64,000 bases of DNA from Acidobacteriota bacterium (GCA_022826755.1 JAJDUG010000078.1:1-64000), one strand, 5' to 3'; positions 26,459 to 35,387 are shown, counted from the stretch's first letter. The notes: generated by a model not told the origin, from the letters alone. Translations and numbers: made by a program.

Positions 26459-28177
26459 ATGCCTCACGCGCTTCTGGTATATCCCGAACACCCCCCTGCC
26501 TACTGGGGAGCCAAGTATGCTCTGGAATTGCTCGGTATACAGGCAGCCTTCCCCCCTCTGGGCCTGCTCACCGTCGCCGCCATGTTTCCACCAGGATACG
26601 ACCTCCGCGTGGTGGATATGAATGTGACTCCCTTGCAGGAGGCGGACCTGGAGTGGGCCGACCTGGTGTTTACATCCACCATGATTGTTCAGCGAGCCTC
26701 CCTGCAGGCAGTGACCGAGCGCTGCAATCGGGCCGGCATTCCGGCGGTGGCCGGAGGCCCCTTTCCCACGTCGTATCACGAGGAGATCGAAGGCGTGGAC
26801 CATTTCGTGCTGGACGAGGTGGAGGAAACCTTTTCCGGATTTCTGCGCGACCTGGAGACCGGCACGGCCAAAGCCATTTATCGGGAGCCGCGAAAACCGG
26901 ATGTGAGCCGGACGCCCCTCCCGCGTTTCGACCTCATCGATACCAACGCCTATCACTCCATGTGCGTGCAGTTCTCCCGAGGATGTCCGTTCGACTGTGA
27001 ATTCTGTGACATTATCAAGCTCTTCGGGCGCGTGCCCCGGACCAAGTCACCCGAGCAGATGATCCGGGAATTCGATTTCCTGTATCGATTGGGATGGCGA
27101 GGCCCCCTGTTCCTGGTTGACGACAACTTCATCGGCAACAAGCGAGAGGCGTTGGAGCTGCTGCCGGTGGTCGCCGAGTGGCAGAAAGCCCGTGGCTACC
27201 CGTTCTCCCTGTTCACCGAGGCGAGCGTGAATCTGGCCCGAACGGATGAACTGATGGATGCCATGATCGAGGCCGGGTTCAATTCGGTGTTCCTGGGCAT
27301 TGAAACCCCCAACCCCAGGGCCTTGCTCAAGACCAAGAAGCCACAAAACGTCGGCAAAAAGGAAGAGGATTATCTCCTCCATGCCGTGCGCAAGATCCAA
27401 CACAAGGGGATGCAGGTCACGGGAGGCTTCATTCTGGGTCTGGATGAAGATGACGAGGGTGTGTTTGACGAGCAGATCGACTTTATCCAGCGGGCCGGCA
27501 TTCCCATGGCGCCGATCTATATGCTGGTTGCTCTAAAGGGCACGGATCTCTATGAGCGCCTGAAAAGGGAGGACCGCCTGCTGGACGCACCCATCGAAAT
27601 CGACGCCACCAGCTTGAACTTCAAGCCGGGGATGAATCCCAGGACATTGGTCGAGGGATACCGGCGCGTGATCAGTACCATTTACGACTCCACCCTCGAG
27701 AATTACTTCAAGCGTTGCCTGACCTTGTTCGAACACCTCAGGCCCGTCCCGCACCTGCAAAAATCCAGGAGCAAGAGTGCGCTGTTTGTGGAACTCATGG
27801 GTGTGCGGAACCGACTCTCCTCCCGGCAACTCCCGGCCTACAACAAGTTCGTTGCCAAGGTCTCCAGGGACCATCCCCGAATGCTACCTGAGGCGATTCG
27901 CCTGGCCGCCCTGGGCTACCACTTCGAAAAGGTCACCCGCCAGCAGATTGCGATCAACGAGTTCAAGAAGTTTGTAACGGCCGAGTTGGAGGAGGTCAAG
28001 GAAGCGTCCTCGCACCGCGCCAGGGCAGTGGAAGCAGTCGGGGAACGGAAGCAAGCGTTGCTGACGCGAGTTCATGAGCGCTATCGATCGATACCCGCTG
28101 ACTTTCGTTACCAGGGAGACGGCGTCGAGCATGCGTTGGCGAGTTTCCGATCCGCCGTGAATGAGCAGGTCGACTGA
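26459..28177 (+). CDS. Cobalamin-binding radical SAM enzyme (DUF4070/HpnP-like)
   Basis: The 572-residue protein has an N-terminal cobalamin-binding-like domain (residues ~1-150, including AAFPPLGLLTVAAMFPPGY), then a radical SAM core with the CxxxCxxC cluster motif CPFDCEFC (Cys176, 180, 183) and a C-terminal DUF4070-type region (PIYMLVALKGTDLYERL). Its nearest characterised relatives that I know are hopanoid and bacteriochlorophyll C-methylases and other class B methyltransferases. It could methylate, or otherwise modify, an unreactive carbon of the polyketide chain. It lies 47 bases after the PKS with GGAAGG before its ATG and 64 bases before the reductase-sulfotransferase gene. The substrate is inferred only from context. 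Confidence 0.88.
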   Translation: MPHALLVYPEHPPAYWGAKYALELLGIQAAFPPLGLLTVAAMFPPGYDLRVVDMNVTPLQEADLEWADLVFTSTMIVQRASLQAVTERCNRAGIPAVAGGPFPTSYHEEIEGVDHFVLDEVEETFSGFLRDLETGTAKAIYREPRKPDVSRTPLPRFDLIDTNAYHSMCVQFSRGCPFDCEFCDIIKLFGRVPRTKSPEQMIREFDFLYRLGWRGPLFLVDDNFIGNKREALELLPVVAEWQKARGYPFSLFTEASVNLARTDELMDAMIEAGFNSVFLGIETPNPRALLKTKKPQNVGKKEEDYLLHAVRKIQHKGMQVTGGFILGLDEDDEGVFDEQIDFIQRAGIPMAPIYMLVALKGTDLYERLKREDRLLDAPIEIDATSLNFKPGMNPRTLVEGYRRVISTIYDSTLENYFKRCLTLFEHLRPVPHLQKSRSKSALFVELMGVRNRLSSRQLPAYNKFVAKVSRDHPRMLPEAIRLAALGYHFEKVTRQQIAINEFKKFVTAELEEVKEASSHRARAVEAVGERKQALLTRVHERYRSIPADFRYQGDGVEHALASFRSAVNEQVD

Positions 28178-28241
28178 CGCGCGCACTCGGTGGCGACGTA
28201 GAGTGCCGCGCCCAATTTGCCCTGTTCCAAGGAAGGAGCAT

Positions 28242-30758
28242 ATGACCGAAAGAACCGACGCCGACACGACGGTGGAGCCGATCGTCGGGACTCTGCCCCC
28301 GCATTGCCAGAGAGACGTCGAAACACTGCGGCGATTCATTCATGCCTCCGTCAGTCAGGAGAGGCCGGCCGATCCCGTGTCTCCGGCTGATTTTCGAGAG
28401 GTCCTGCTGACCGGAGCCACCGGATTTATCGGTCGTTTCCTGCTGCGCGACCTGTTGCGGCAGAAGCCGGATCTGGTCGTGCACTGCCTGGTCCGGGCCG
28501 ACGATGCCGCGGGTGGGTACCAGCGCCTGTGCGCTGCCCTCCAAGAAGCTGAAATCTGGGATGAGTCGTTCGCCTCGCGCATCCGAGCGGTGGCGGGAGA
28601 TCTCGGCCAAGCCCGATTCGGGCTGGGGGAAGGAGAATTCAACGACCTATGCCGGCGGATCGACGCCGTATACCATCTGGCTGCCTCCATCAGTCTCGCG
28701 ACCTCCTACATGGCCATCCGCGAGCTCAATACGCTCAGCCTCCGGAATGTGCTCGAATTGTGTTTGCGGCAACGCTTCAAGCACCTGTTCTACGCTTCGA
28801 CCATGGCCGTGTTCCCGCAGTACTTTTTTGCCTTCGCCCGCGAATTCAAGGGCAGCCGCATCGACCACCAGATGCAGCCGGACCTGGCAACCATGAAGAA
28901 GAAGTACCCCATCGGATTGCTTGGTTATCCCTGGAGCAAATTGACCGCTGAACAGATCCTGCTTTTTGCCCGGCAAGCCGGACTGCCGTTGGCGATTTTC
29001 CGGCTGCCTCAAACCGCCGTGTCCGGCATGGGAATCGTCCAACCGAGCGATCTCACGATGAAGATACTGGCCGCGGTGGTCGATTCCGAAACCATGCCCG
29101 CGGGATTCTCCTTTCGATCCAACCACGAGGCGGTCGATACTTTGAGTCGAGCCTGTACGGCCATTTCCCTGAATCCCGAACGGCGGTTCACCATCTACCA
29201 TTGCTGCAACCCTCAGTTGGACTACTACAACCTGGAACTCGCCGACTTTGGAGTCTATTTCCCGGAAGTTCCCTACGAGTCGTTCAAGCAGTCCTGCCAG
29301 GCCCGTGGCGAGGATTCGATACTGCACGGTCACTGGGCCGTGCTCGATCATTTTGGCAAATACTGGTTCAGCAACGACAAGCCTGCGGGTCGGCTGCCCA
29401 TGAGTGACCGTGCCTTCCGCGAGGACTGCCCGCACCCGATCAAGTGGCCGAGCGTGTTGACCAAGCTCAGGCGTTCCTATCAACGGGGGCAAGAGAATCG
29501 CCGAAATTGGCCCTATCCCTCGTCCCATGGCCGACTCGACTTTGAAGGCTTGATGTCGCGGGCTGAACACTATGCCGAGGATTGCAAGGTCTCCTTCGAA
29601 CAGGCCTATCCCGAATGGATGCGTCGCAATCTGCAACAATTGGTTCTGGGATTCAAGGCGTCCGATGCCAATCTGCTGGAGAACAAGGTGGTTGATATCG
29701 TCTTCGACCTCAGCCGTCTCTTGATGATCAATGCCGGGTTCGCCCGCGAAAGACAGCAGTACAGGGAGATCGAACAGGAGGAGATCACGTGCCCGGTCTT
29801 TATTGTCGGGATCAATCGCACGGGTACGACCTATCTGCATCGGCTGTTGGCCCGTGACCCGCGGTTTTGGGCGCCGCGGGGCTACGAGTACACCGCGCCG
29901 CGTCTGTCACGGGATGAATACGCCACGATTGCGCTTACGCCGGAAGACCCACGTCGGGCGTGGGTCGAGGAGATGATCGACTCATCCGATATCAACGAGC
30001 TGTTCAAAGGGGTTCACGACTTCAATGTGGACGAACCGACGGAGGATTTCCCGCTATTGAGCATGGCCTTCGGATCATGGACCGCGACCGTTCGGTTCCA
30101 TGTCCCGGAGTTCGGCCGTTGGCTGGATGCCACCGGTGTGCGGCATGCCTACGCCCATCACCGCCGCACCATGCAGAACCTCAGTTGGCAGCGTCGGCAG
30201 CGCCATCCTCGCCAGGTGGGGCAGTGGCTGTTCAAGATGCCCTTTCATCTCATGGAGTTGGAGGCCCTCGTCCGGACCTATCCCGATGCCCTCTTCATCC
30301 AGACCCATCGGAGCCCGACTCGATTCATGGGTTCCTGGAACAGCTTTGTGGAAAGGGCCCGCTCGCTTGTCTACGAGCCACAGCCACGAGAGATCCTCGG
30401 CGCCGAGCAGTTGGCGTTCATGACCGGCATGGTGGACAGGGGTGTTCGATTCCGGGAAGCCCACCCCGAGCTGGAGCACCGCTGGATGGACGTGAACTAC
30501 GTGGACCTGGTGGAGGATCCGATGGCCGTGGTCCATCAAATCTATGAACGGTTCAACTGGCCGCTCAAGCAGGGGGCGATCACCGCCATGGACGACTGGC
30601 TGAACCGGCAGGGACAGCGCCGGCGCAAGGAACCACGGCACCGCTACCGCCTGGGGGACTACGGTCTGACGTCGGAGGAGGTCAACGACGCCTTTGCAGG
30701 TTATCGCGCCTTTCTGACCCGCAGGTCCATTCGGAATTCCGGCCTGCAACGCTACTGA
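28242..30758 (+). CDS. Thioester reductase-sulfotransferase fusion protein
   Basis: The 838-residue protein joins two enzymes. Residues ~50-380 are a thioester-reductase-like short-chain dehydrogenase (NAD_binding_4/male-sterility type) with the cofactor loop LLTGATGFIGRFLL and catalytic Ser/Thr (YASTMAVF) and Tyr229-x3-Lys233 (YPWSK). A linker follows, and residues ~515-800 are a sulfotransferase with the PAPS 5'-phosphosulfate loop FIVGINRTGTTYLHRLL and the 3'-phosphate motif QTHRSPTRFMGSW. The first part could reductively release the polyketide from the ACP as aldehyde or alcohol; the second could sulfate a hydroxyl. The ATG at 28242 follows AAGGAG by five bases; an upstream in-frame ATG overlaps the previous gene. 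It ends the operon. Confidence 0.88.
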   Translation: MTERTDADTTVEPIVGTLPPHCQRDVETLRRFIHASVSQERPADPVSPADFREVLLTGATGFIGRFLLRDLLRQKPDLVVHCLVRADDAAGGYQRLCAALQEAEIWDESFASRIRAVAGDLGQARFGLGEGEFNDLCRRIDAVYHLAASISLATSYMAIRELNTLSLRNVLELCLRQRFKHLFYASTMAVFPQYFFAFAREFKGSRIDHQMQPDLATMKKKYPIGLLGYPWSKLTAEQILLFARQAGLPLAIFRLPQTAVSGMGIVQPSDLTMKILAAVVDSETMPAGFSFRSNHEAVDTLSRACTAISLNPERRFTIYHCCNPQLDYYNLELADFGVYFPEVPYESFKQSCQARGEDSILHGHWAVLDHFGKYWFSNDKPAGRLPMSDRAFREDCPHPIKWPSVLTKLRRSYQRGQENRRNWPYPSSHGRLDFEGLMSRAEHYAEDCKVSFEQAYPEWMRRNLQQLVLGFKASDANLLENKVVDIVFDLSRLLMINAGFARERQQYREIEQEEITCPVFIVGINRTGTTYLHRLLARDPRFWAPRGYEYTAPRLSRDEYATIALTPEDPRRAWVEEMIDSSDINELFKGVHDFNVDEPTEDFPLLSMAFGSWTATVRFHVPEFGRWLDATGVRHAYAHHRRTMQNLSWQRRQRHPRQVGQWLFKMPFHLMELEALVRTYPDALFIQTHRSPTRFMGSWNSFVERARSLVYEPQPREILGAEQLAFMTGMVDRGVRFREAHPELEHRWMDVNYVDLVEDPMAVVHQIYERFNWPLKQGAITAMDDWLNRQGQRRRKEPRHRYRLGDYGLTSEEVNDAFAGYRAFLTRRSIRNSGLQRY

Positions 30759-30845
30759 GCCCGACTGGATTGGCTTACGGGGGCAAAGGCTGTGCCGGCC
30801 GGGTCTTCGTTCCGGCAGGCTACCTCGCTTCGGCCGCCAGGGCCG

Positions 30846-31496
30846 TCATTTTTCCGCTTTTGCAACAACGTCTTCGAGCACTGTTTCGGCGGATTTGAAC
30901 ATTTCCGTCAGAAGCTGCTTGCGCCGGGTCTTCAAACGTTCGACATACAGCCACAGGGCGTTGGTGATTCCGGCAACCACCGCCTCCCGGGTCGTGAGCG
31001 GGAGAGTGCGGTCATTCTGGTATTCGTATTTCTCAATGGTGAAGTTGGTGATGTGCTGGATGTTCTCTCCGACGATATCGAAATCGACGGAGCTGCGAAG
31101 CGGAATGGTCTTGCCCGCCTGTGCTGCTTCCTCCTCGTCGCCGACGTCGGCCTTCCCGGTGATGGCTTCGATGGCCGCACTCTGCGAATCGTAAATCGAC
31201 ATGATCCCATGAAAGCCGCTGACGGTGACAATCTCGCGGATCGAATCGGAGAGGTTGCAGATACCGAAGGCCTTGCCTTCCGGGTTGAATTTCTTGGCGA
31301 TGATCAGGCAGACGCGAAGGCCTGCGCTGCTGATGTAGCCCAATTGCCCGAAGTCCAGGATCATGGCCCGTTCATCGGGATCGATTCCGGCTTCCAAGAC
31401 ATTCTGGACTTCAATGTAGTTGTTCCCGTCGATACGACCGATCGGCGCAGCGATCAGAATGCCTTCTCTACGGCTCCACTTGACTTGGGCTGGCAT
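30846..31496 (-). CDS. STAS-domain regulator (anti-sigma-factor antagonist-like)
   Basis: The 216-residue protein has an N-terminal STAS domain (residues ~8-115) with the phosphorylatable serine motif YISSAGLRV (Ser56/57), as in SpoIIAA-type antagonists. A second, mostly helical region follows after residue 125 (NDRTLPLTTREAVVAGITNALW). Similar two-part proteins occur in cyanobacteria (Slr1659-like). It lies between the polyketide operon and the MFS gene, on the opposite strand, and shares a divergent promoter region with the MFS gene. A role in controlling the cluster is an inference from position. No partner kinase or phosphatase is present in the window. Confidence 0.8.
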   Translation of the reverse strand: MPAQVKWSRREGILIAAPIGRIDGNNYIEVQNVLEAGIDPDERAMILDFGQLGYISSAGLRVCLIIAKKFNPEGKAFGICNLSDSIREIVTVSGFHGIMSIYDSQSAAIEAITGKADVGDEEEAAQAGKTIPLRSSVDFDIVGENIQHITNFTIEKYEYQNDRTLPLTTREAVVAGITNALWLYVERLKTRRKQLLTEMFKSAETVLEDVVAKAEK

Positions 31497-31679
31497 GGCG
31501 TTACTCCTTTCAGGTCAGACATCCGGAAAAACCTGTGCATCATAGCATGATACGTGGCGGATGCGGTCGTATTGGGTTGCCGTGCGGCGTGTTTCTGTAG
31601 ACACCGCGAAGTTTGTTCACGGAATTGCAACAGCCCGAGGTCGCCACTTGAGCCGGATCGACAAACGTGAGCGAGGACG

Positions 31680-33308
31680 ATGCCATTGAACCCGGACTCG
31701 ATCCGCCGGAGGAGAGCCGCCACCGATCCATCGGCGGCGGGAGGCTCCCTGCAACTTTCCGGAAGACAGCTCTTGCTGGCCATGACCGGCGTGATGACGG
31801 CCATGTTTCTGGCTGCCGTGAGTCAGATCAATATCGCCACCGCAATGCCTCGCATCCTGGCCGACCTGGGCGGGTTCGACCGCTACGCCTGGGCTGCGAC
31901 CGCATACCTGGTTGCCTCCACCGTTGCGATTCCCATCGCGGGCAGACTGGCCGATCTGTTCGGACGCAGGCTGTTCTTCATCCTGGGCCTGGCGATCTTC
32001 ATGATCGGCTCGGTCGCGGCGGGTTTGAGCCAGTCGATGAACCAGCTCATCGCTTCCCGCGCCATCATGGGCATCGGTGGCGGCACTCTCATGACCAACA
32101 GTATCGCCGCCGTCGCAGACCTGTTCCCAGCGGGAGAACGGGGCAGGTACATGGGGTTGATCGGTCTTGTCTTCGGCCTGTCTTCGGTGATCGGGCCGCC
32201 GGTGGCCGGTTTGATCACCGACACCTTGTCCTGGAACTGGGTCTTTCTGCTGAACGTTCCGGCCGGAATCCCGGTGTTGCTGTTGATCGTTCGGGCTTTC
32301 CCAGGGATCGCTCCCGCTGGCGGGAAGCGCAAGCTGGACTACCCGGGAATGGCCGCCCTGACACTGGCGGTGGCCTGCCTGATGATCGCGCTCTCCCTCG
32401 GAGGCGTTCACTACCGGTGGAGTTCGCTTCAGGTCGGCGGACTCCTGGGTTTCGGATTGGCGATGGCCGTGATCTTCCTGGTGATCGAGTCCAGGTCCGA
32501 CTCTCCCATCATGCCCCTGGAAATTTACAGAAACCGGGCGGTGGCGGTTTCCGTGATGGTCACCCTGCTGACCGGATTCGGATTGCACAGCACGGCGCTC
32601 TTGATCCTGCTCTACTTCCAGGGGGTGGCGGGCTCAACCGCGACCGGCAGCGGCGGCCTGCTGACCCCCATGATGCTTGCAATGGTATTCGGGGCCATCG
32701 TGTCCGGGAGACGGCTCTCCGGAATCGGAGGGAACTACCGGAGGCAGGCCCTGATTTCCTCGGGAGCCATGGCAGTGGGCATCTTTCTCCTCTCCACCAT
32801 GAACGAGAATACGAGTCTTGCCCGGGCGGTGGCCTACGTTTCGCTTGCGGGGCTGGGACTGGGCGGCGCCATGTCCACCTCCAACCTGGCCGTCCAGAAC
32901 TCGGTCCCCCTCCGGCTGGTTGGCAGCGCCACCGCCGCGATTCAGTTCTCCAGGTTGTTCAGCGGCACGCTGGGTCTGGCCGTGTTGGGGGTCGTGTTGG
33001 CGGTGAGCTTCTCATCCAGGTTGGAGGAAACCCTCCCGGAATCCGTCAGGGCCGGGCTTGCCCAAGGGCAGTTCGAGGCCGTCAGGCAGAACCCGCGGGC
33101 GCTTGTCGATCCCTCGGCGATCGAGGCGCTGAGAACCGGCTTCGAGGAGAGGGGGCTGGACGGCATTCGGATGGCGGACAGGTTGCTCGGCGCACTCAGG
33201 TCGGCGCTGGTCGGGGGATTGGGAGATGCCTTCACGCTGAGCGCGCTGGTGGTGGCACTTTCGTTCCTCGCCGCACTGTTCCTGAGAGTCGAGCAGCGGA
33301 GAGGCTGA
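31680..33308 (+). CDS. MFS transporter, DHA2 (EmrB/QacA) type
   Basis: The 542-residue protein has about 14 membrane segments and the DHA2 signatures: AVSQINIATAMPRI in TM1, GRLADLFGRR between TM2 and TM3, and SRAIMGIGGG in TM4, with motif C-like GPPVAGLITD in TM5. Proteins of this group export hydrophobic or amphipathic compounds in exchange for protons. It reads in the same direction as the polyketide genes, from its own start beyond the STAS gene, and is a fair candidate exporter for their product. The C-terminal extracellular loop (~residues 440-510) is long and charged. Confidence 0.88.
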   Translation: MPLNPDSIRRRRAATDPSAAGGSLQLSGRQLLLAMTGVMTAMFLAAVSQINIATAMPRILADLGGFDRYAWAATAYLVASTVAIPIAGRLADLFGRRLFFILGLAIFMIGSVAAGLSQSMNQLIASRAIMGIGGGTLMTNSIAAVADLFPAGERGRYMGLIGLVFGLSSVIGPPVAGLITDTLSWNWVFLLNVPAGIPVLLLIVRAFPGIAPAGGKRKLDYPGMAALTLAVACLMIALSLGGVHYRWSSLQVGGLLGFGLAMAVIFLVIESRSDSPIMPLEIYRNRAVAVSVMVTLLTGFGLHSTALLILLYFQGVAGSTATGSGGLLTPMMLAMVFGAIVSGRRLSGIGGNYRRQALISSGAMAVGIFLLSTMNENTSLARAVAYVSLAGLGLGGAMSTSNLAVQNSVPLRLVGSATAAIQFSRLFSGTLGLAVLGVVLAVSFSSRLEETLPESVRAGLAQGQFEAVRQNPRALVDPSAIEALRTGFEERGLDGIRMADRLLGALRSALVGGLGDAFTLSALVVALSFLAALFLRVEQRRG

Positions 33309-33344
33309 CGGCCCTTTTCTCCGCGGGGAACGGGGGATAAGGAT

Positions 33345-33361
33345 GCGGGCGGGACGCCCGC
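33345..33361. repeat. GCGGGCG/CGCCCGC palindrome (dispersed copy)
   Basis: A 7-bp perfect stem with a 3-base loop lies between the convergent MFS and ankyrin genes. It is one of seven copies in the window (also 10998, 11177, 11357, 11606, 11855, 44725), usually preceded by AATAAGGATGCGGGCG-like sequence. Position fits a bidirectional terminator or REP-like role. The rest of 33309-33457 shows no gene. Confidence 0.7.
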
Positions 33362-33457
33362 GCTCCCGGGGGGCGACGCGCGGCCACGCCGGGTCGCTTC
33401 ATGACCAACTCGAATGCCTGCAGGCGAGCGTCCAGCCTGTCATCGCCCCCGGACTCC

Positions 33458-34150
33458 TCAGTTGGACGACTCGAACTGCGCCACGTGAAGGCGGATATAG
33501 GTCCTGGTTCCCTTGAGCGCCTCGTTGGCCTGGGCCAGGTCCCAGGGCGTCTTGCCCTCGGCATTCCGAGCATTGGCGTCGGCTCCGGCCTCCAGCAGCA
33601 GGTCGATCACGGCTGGAACCCTGCCGCTTGCAGCGGACTGATGCAGGGGTGTGCGGCCGGCGTTATCCCGGGCCTCCAGGTTCGCCCCAGCCTCGATCAG
33701 CACCCTCGTCACTGCCGGGTTCGGGTTTGCCCGGGCGGCATCGTGCAGTGGCGTGTTGCCGGACTTGTTGCGCACGTTCGGATCGGCTCCGGCGGCAAGA
33801 AGCGCCTCGATGACCGCCGGATTCCGGTTGCCCCAGGCCGCCAATACCAGCGGGGTATTGCCGTTCCTGCTCCGGGCATCCGGTTTTGCTCCGGCCGCCA
33901 GCAGCGTTTTGACCACCGCAGGATTCTTGCTGTTCCAGGCCGCCAAGTGCAGAGGCGTGCGGCCGGCTTCCGTCTGGGCTCCGACGTCGGCGCCGGCATC
34001 CAGACAGGAGGTTACCTCCTCGACGGTTGCTTTCAGGAAATACTCCCGCGTGTTCCACTGTTCGCAGGCCGGGTCCGGCTGAGCTGCAAGAGTGGAAGCA
34101 AGCAGCAACAGCGCAAACCGGCTGCCGCCGGAAACGAGCTTGAATGTCAT
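33458..34150 (-). CDS. Secreted ankyrin-repeat protein
   Basis: The 230-residue protein has a signal peptide (MTFKLVSGGSRFALLLLASTLAAQ) and five ankyrin repeats of about 33 residues (TEAGRTPLHLAAWNSKNPAVVKTLLAAGAKPDARS and relatives). Ankyrin repeats bind other proteins; the signal peptide places this one outside the cytoplasm. The start at 34150 is fixed by a strong GGAGGGG ribosome site eight bases upstream; the longer frame from 34270 lacks one. Partner unknown. It is divergent from the Cache protein gene, with about 190 bases between them. Confidence 0.87.
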   Translation of the reverse strand: MTFKLVSGGSRFALLLLASTLAAQPDPACEQWNTREYFLKATVEEVTSCLDAGADVGAQTEAGRTPLHLAAWNSKNPAVVKTLLAAGAKPDARSRNGNTPLVLAAWGNRNPAVIEALLAAGADPNVRNKSGNTPLHDAARANPNPAVTRVLIEAGANLEARDNAGRTPLHQSAASGRVPAVIDLLLEAGADANARNAEGKTPWDLAQANEALKGTRTYIRLHVAQFESSN

Positions 34151-34338
34151 GGCATTACCCCTCCTGTAAAATACTGCTGGTAAGGAAGTTGATCCGTTCC
34201 GACCGGGACAGCCGGCGCTCACGCAGTCTACCACCAAACCGCCGGAGTTTGAAGGCATCCGGCAACCCATGGAGAAATTTGGGGCGTGATGGATCTTAGT
34301 GGGTGTACGGCTTAATCGCGATGCGGTAAACTACGGGC

Positions 34339-35343
34339 ATGAAAAAACCGCATTGTCGTTCCATTTTTATTCCCATGCTTCTCTCCCTGGTCTCTCCGGC
34401 CCTGGCTACCGAGGATACGTGTGCCGACCGCTCCATCGTGGCCGGCGCCGTCCGGACGTTGCAGGACGCCAAGACTCTGACCCAGTGCGCCTACGAGTTT
34501 GTCCAGGAGGTGGGCTTCGAGGAGGCCCGCAGGGCCTTCAACGAGGAGGAGCGCTGGAAGAGCGGCCCGACCTATGTCTTCGTCTCCGAGGTCACGCCGT
34601 TGAGCGACCAGGCCCGGCTGTTCGCCTTTCCGCCCGCTCGGGAAAGGGAAGGGGGCTCTCTGGGCCTGCTGATCGATGTCTACGGCAACGACTACTACAA
34701 GGAACAGCACCGCATCGCCAGCGGGTTCGGCGAGGGCTTCATCTATTACTCCTTCCTCAACCCGGAGACAGGCAGGGACGAGCCCAAGGCCACCTACATC
34801 AAGAGCATCGACTGGCAGGGGAACTCGGCAGCGATCGGGGTGGGGGTCTACCGGCGCGACCTGCCCGGCACCTGCCGGAGCGAGGAGGTCAGCGCCTCCA
34901 TGCTCGACTCGGAGCCTTCCGAGGCGCGGCTGCAGGAGTTCGTCCGCTGCGCCGCCATGGAGTTGGATTCCATGGGGTATTTCGCCACGGTCAGCCTGGC
35001 CAACGATCCCCGCTGGAAGAGCGGCTCCATCTACCTGTTCGGACTGGACACCTACGGCTACACCTTCTTCAGCGGCTCTCCGATGGATTCCCGGATCGGT
35101 TCGGAGCTGTCCTCCGACACCATCGGGGGCTTCGGGGGCCGGAATGTTCTGGGGGTAGCCGATGCCTTCGGCGAGTCCTTCCTCTACTACTCCAACCGGA
35201 ATCCGGCCACCGGCCAGTGGCAACGCAAAGTGACCTTCGTCAAGAGGGTCACCTCCTTCGGGGTTCCGGTGCTGATCGGCGCAGGCTATTACCTGGATTC
35301 AAGCCAACCGGACGAAGTCGCGCCGGCGGCAGGGTCGCAGTAA
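34339..35343 (+). CDS. Secreted protein with two tandem Cache-like domains
   Basis: The 334-residue protein has a signal peptide (FIPMLLSLVSPALA) and two similar halves. Each contains RWKSG...Y(V/L)F followed by a glycine-rich GEGFIYYSFLNPETG or GESFLYYSNRNPATG motif, then a predicted beta-strand ending in IGVGVYR or IGAGYYL. This is the fold pattern of single-Cache ligand-binding domains, which normally form the sensor part of chemoreceptors or kinases. Here there is no membrane segment or signalling domain after them, so it may be a free periplasmic ligand binder. The ligand is unknown. Confidence 0.75.
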   Translation: MKKPHCRSIFIPMLLSLVSPALATEDTCADRSIVAGAVRTLQDAKTLTQCAYEFVQEVGFEEARRAFNEEERWKSGPTYVFVSEVTPLSDQARLFAFPPAREREGGSLGLLIDVYGNDYYKEQHRIASGFGEGFIYYSFLNPETGRDEPKATYIKSIDWQGNSAAIGVGVYRRDLPGTCRSEEVSASMLDSEPSEARLQEFVRCAAMELDSMGYFATVSLANDPRWKSGSIYLFGLDTYGYTFFSGSPMDSRIGSELSSDTIGGFGGRNVLGVADAFGESFLYYSNRNPATGQWQRKVTFVKRVTSFGVPVLIGAGYYLDSSQPDEVAPAAGSQ

Positions 35344-35387
35344 GGGGCCTGGCCGCCGGCCGTTCACCCGGGTGGAATCTCCGCGGG

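Noticed and set aside
19371-30758. A CurM-like terminal-alkene route for the sulfotransferase
   Set aside because: That chemistry pairs the sulfotransferase with a thioesterase that drives decarboxylation. No thioesterase is present; the partner domain is a reductase, so a sulfate ester or alcohol product is more likely.
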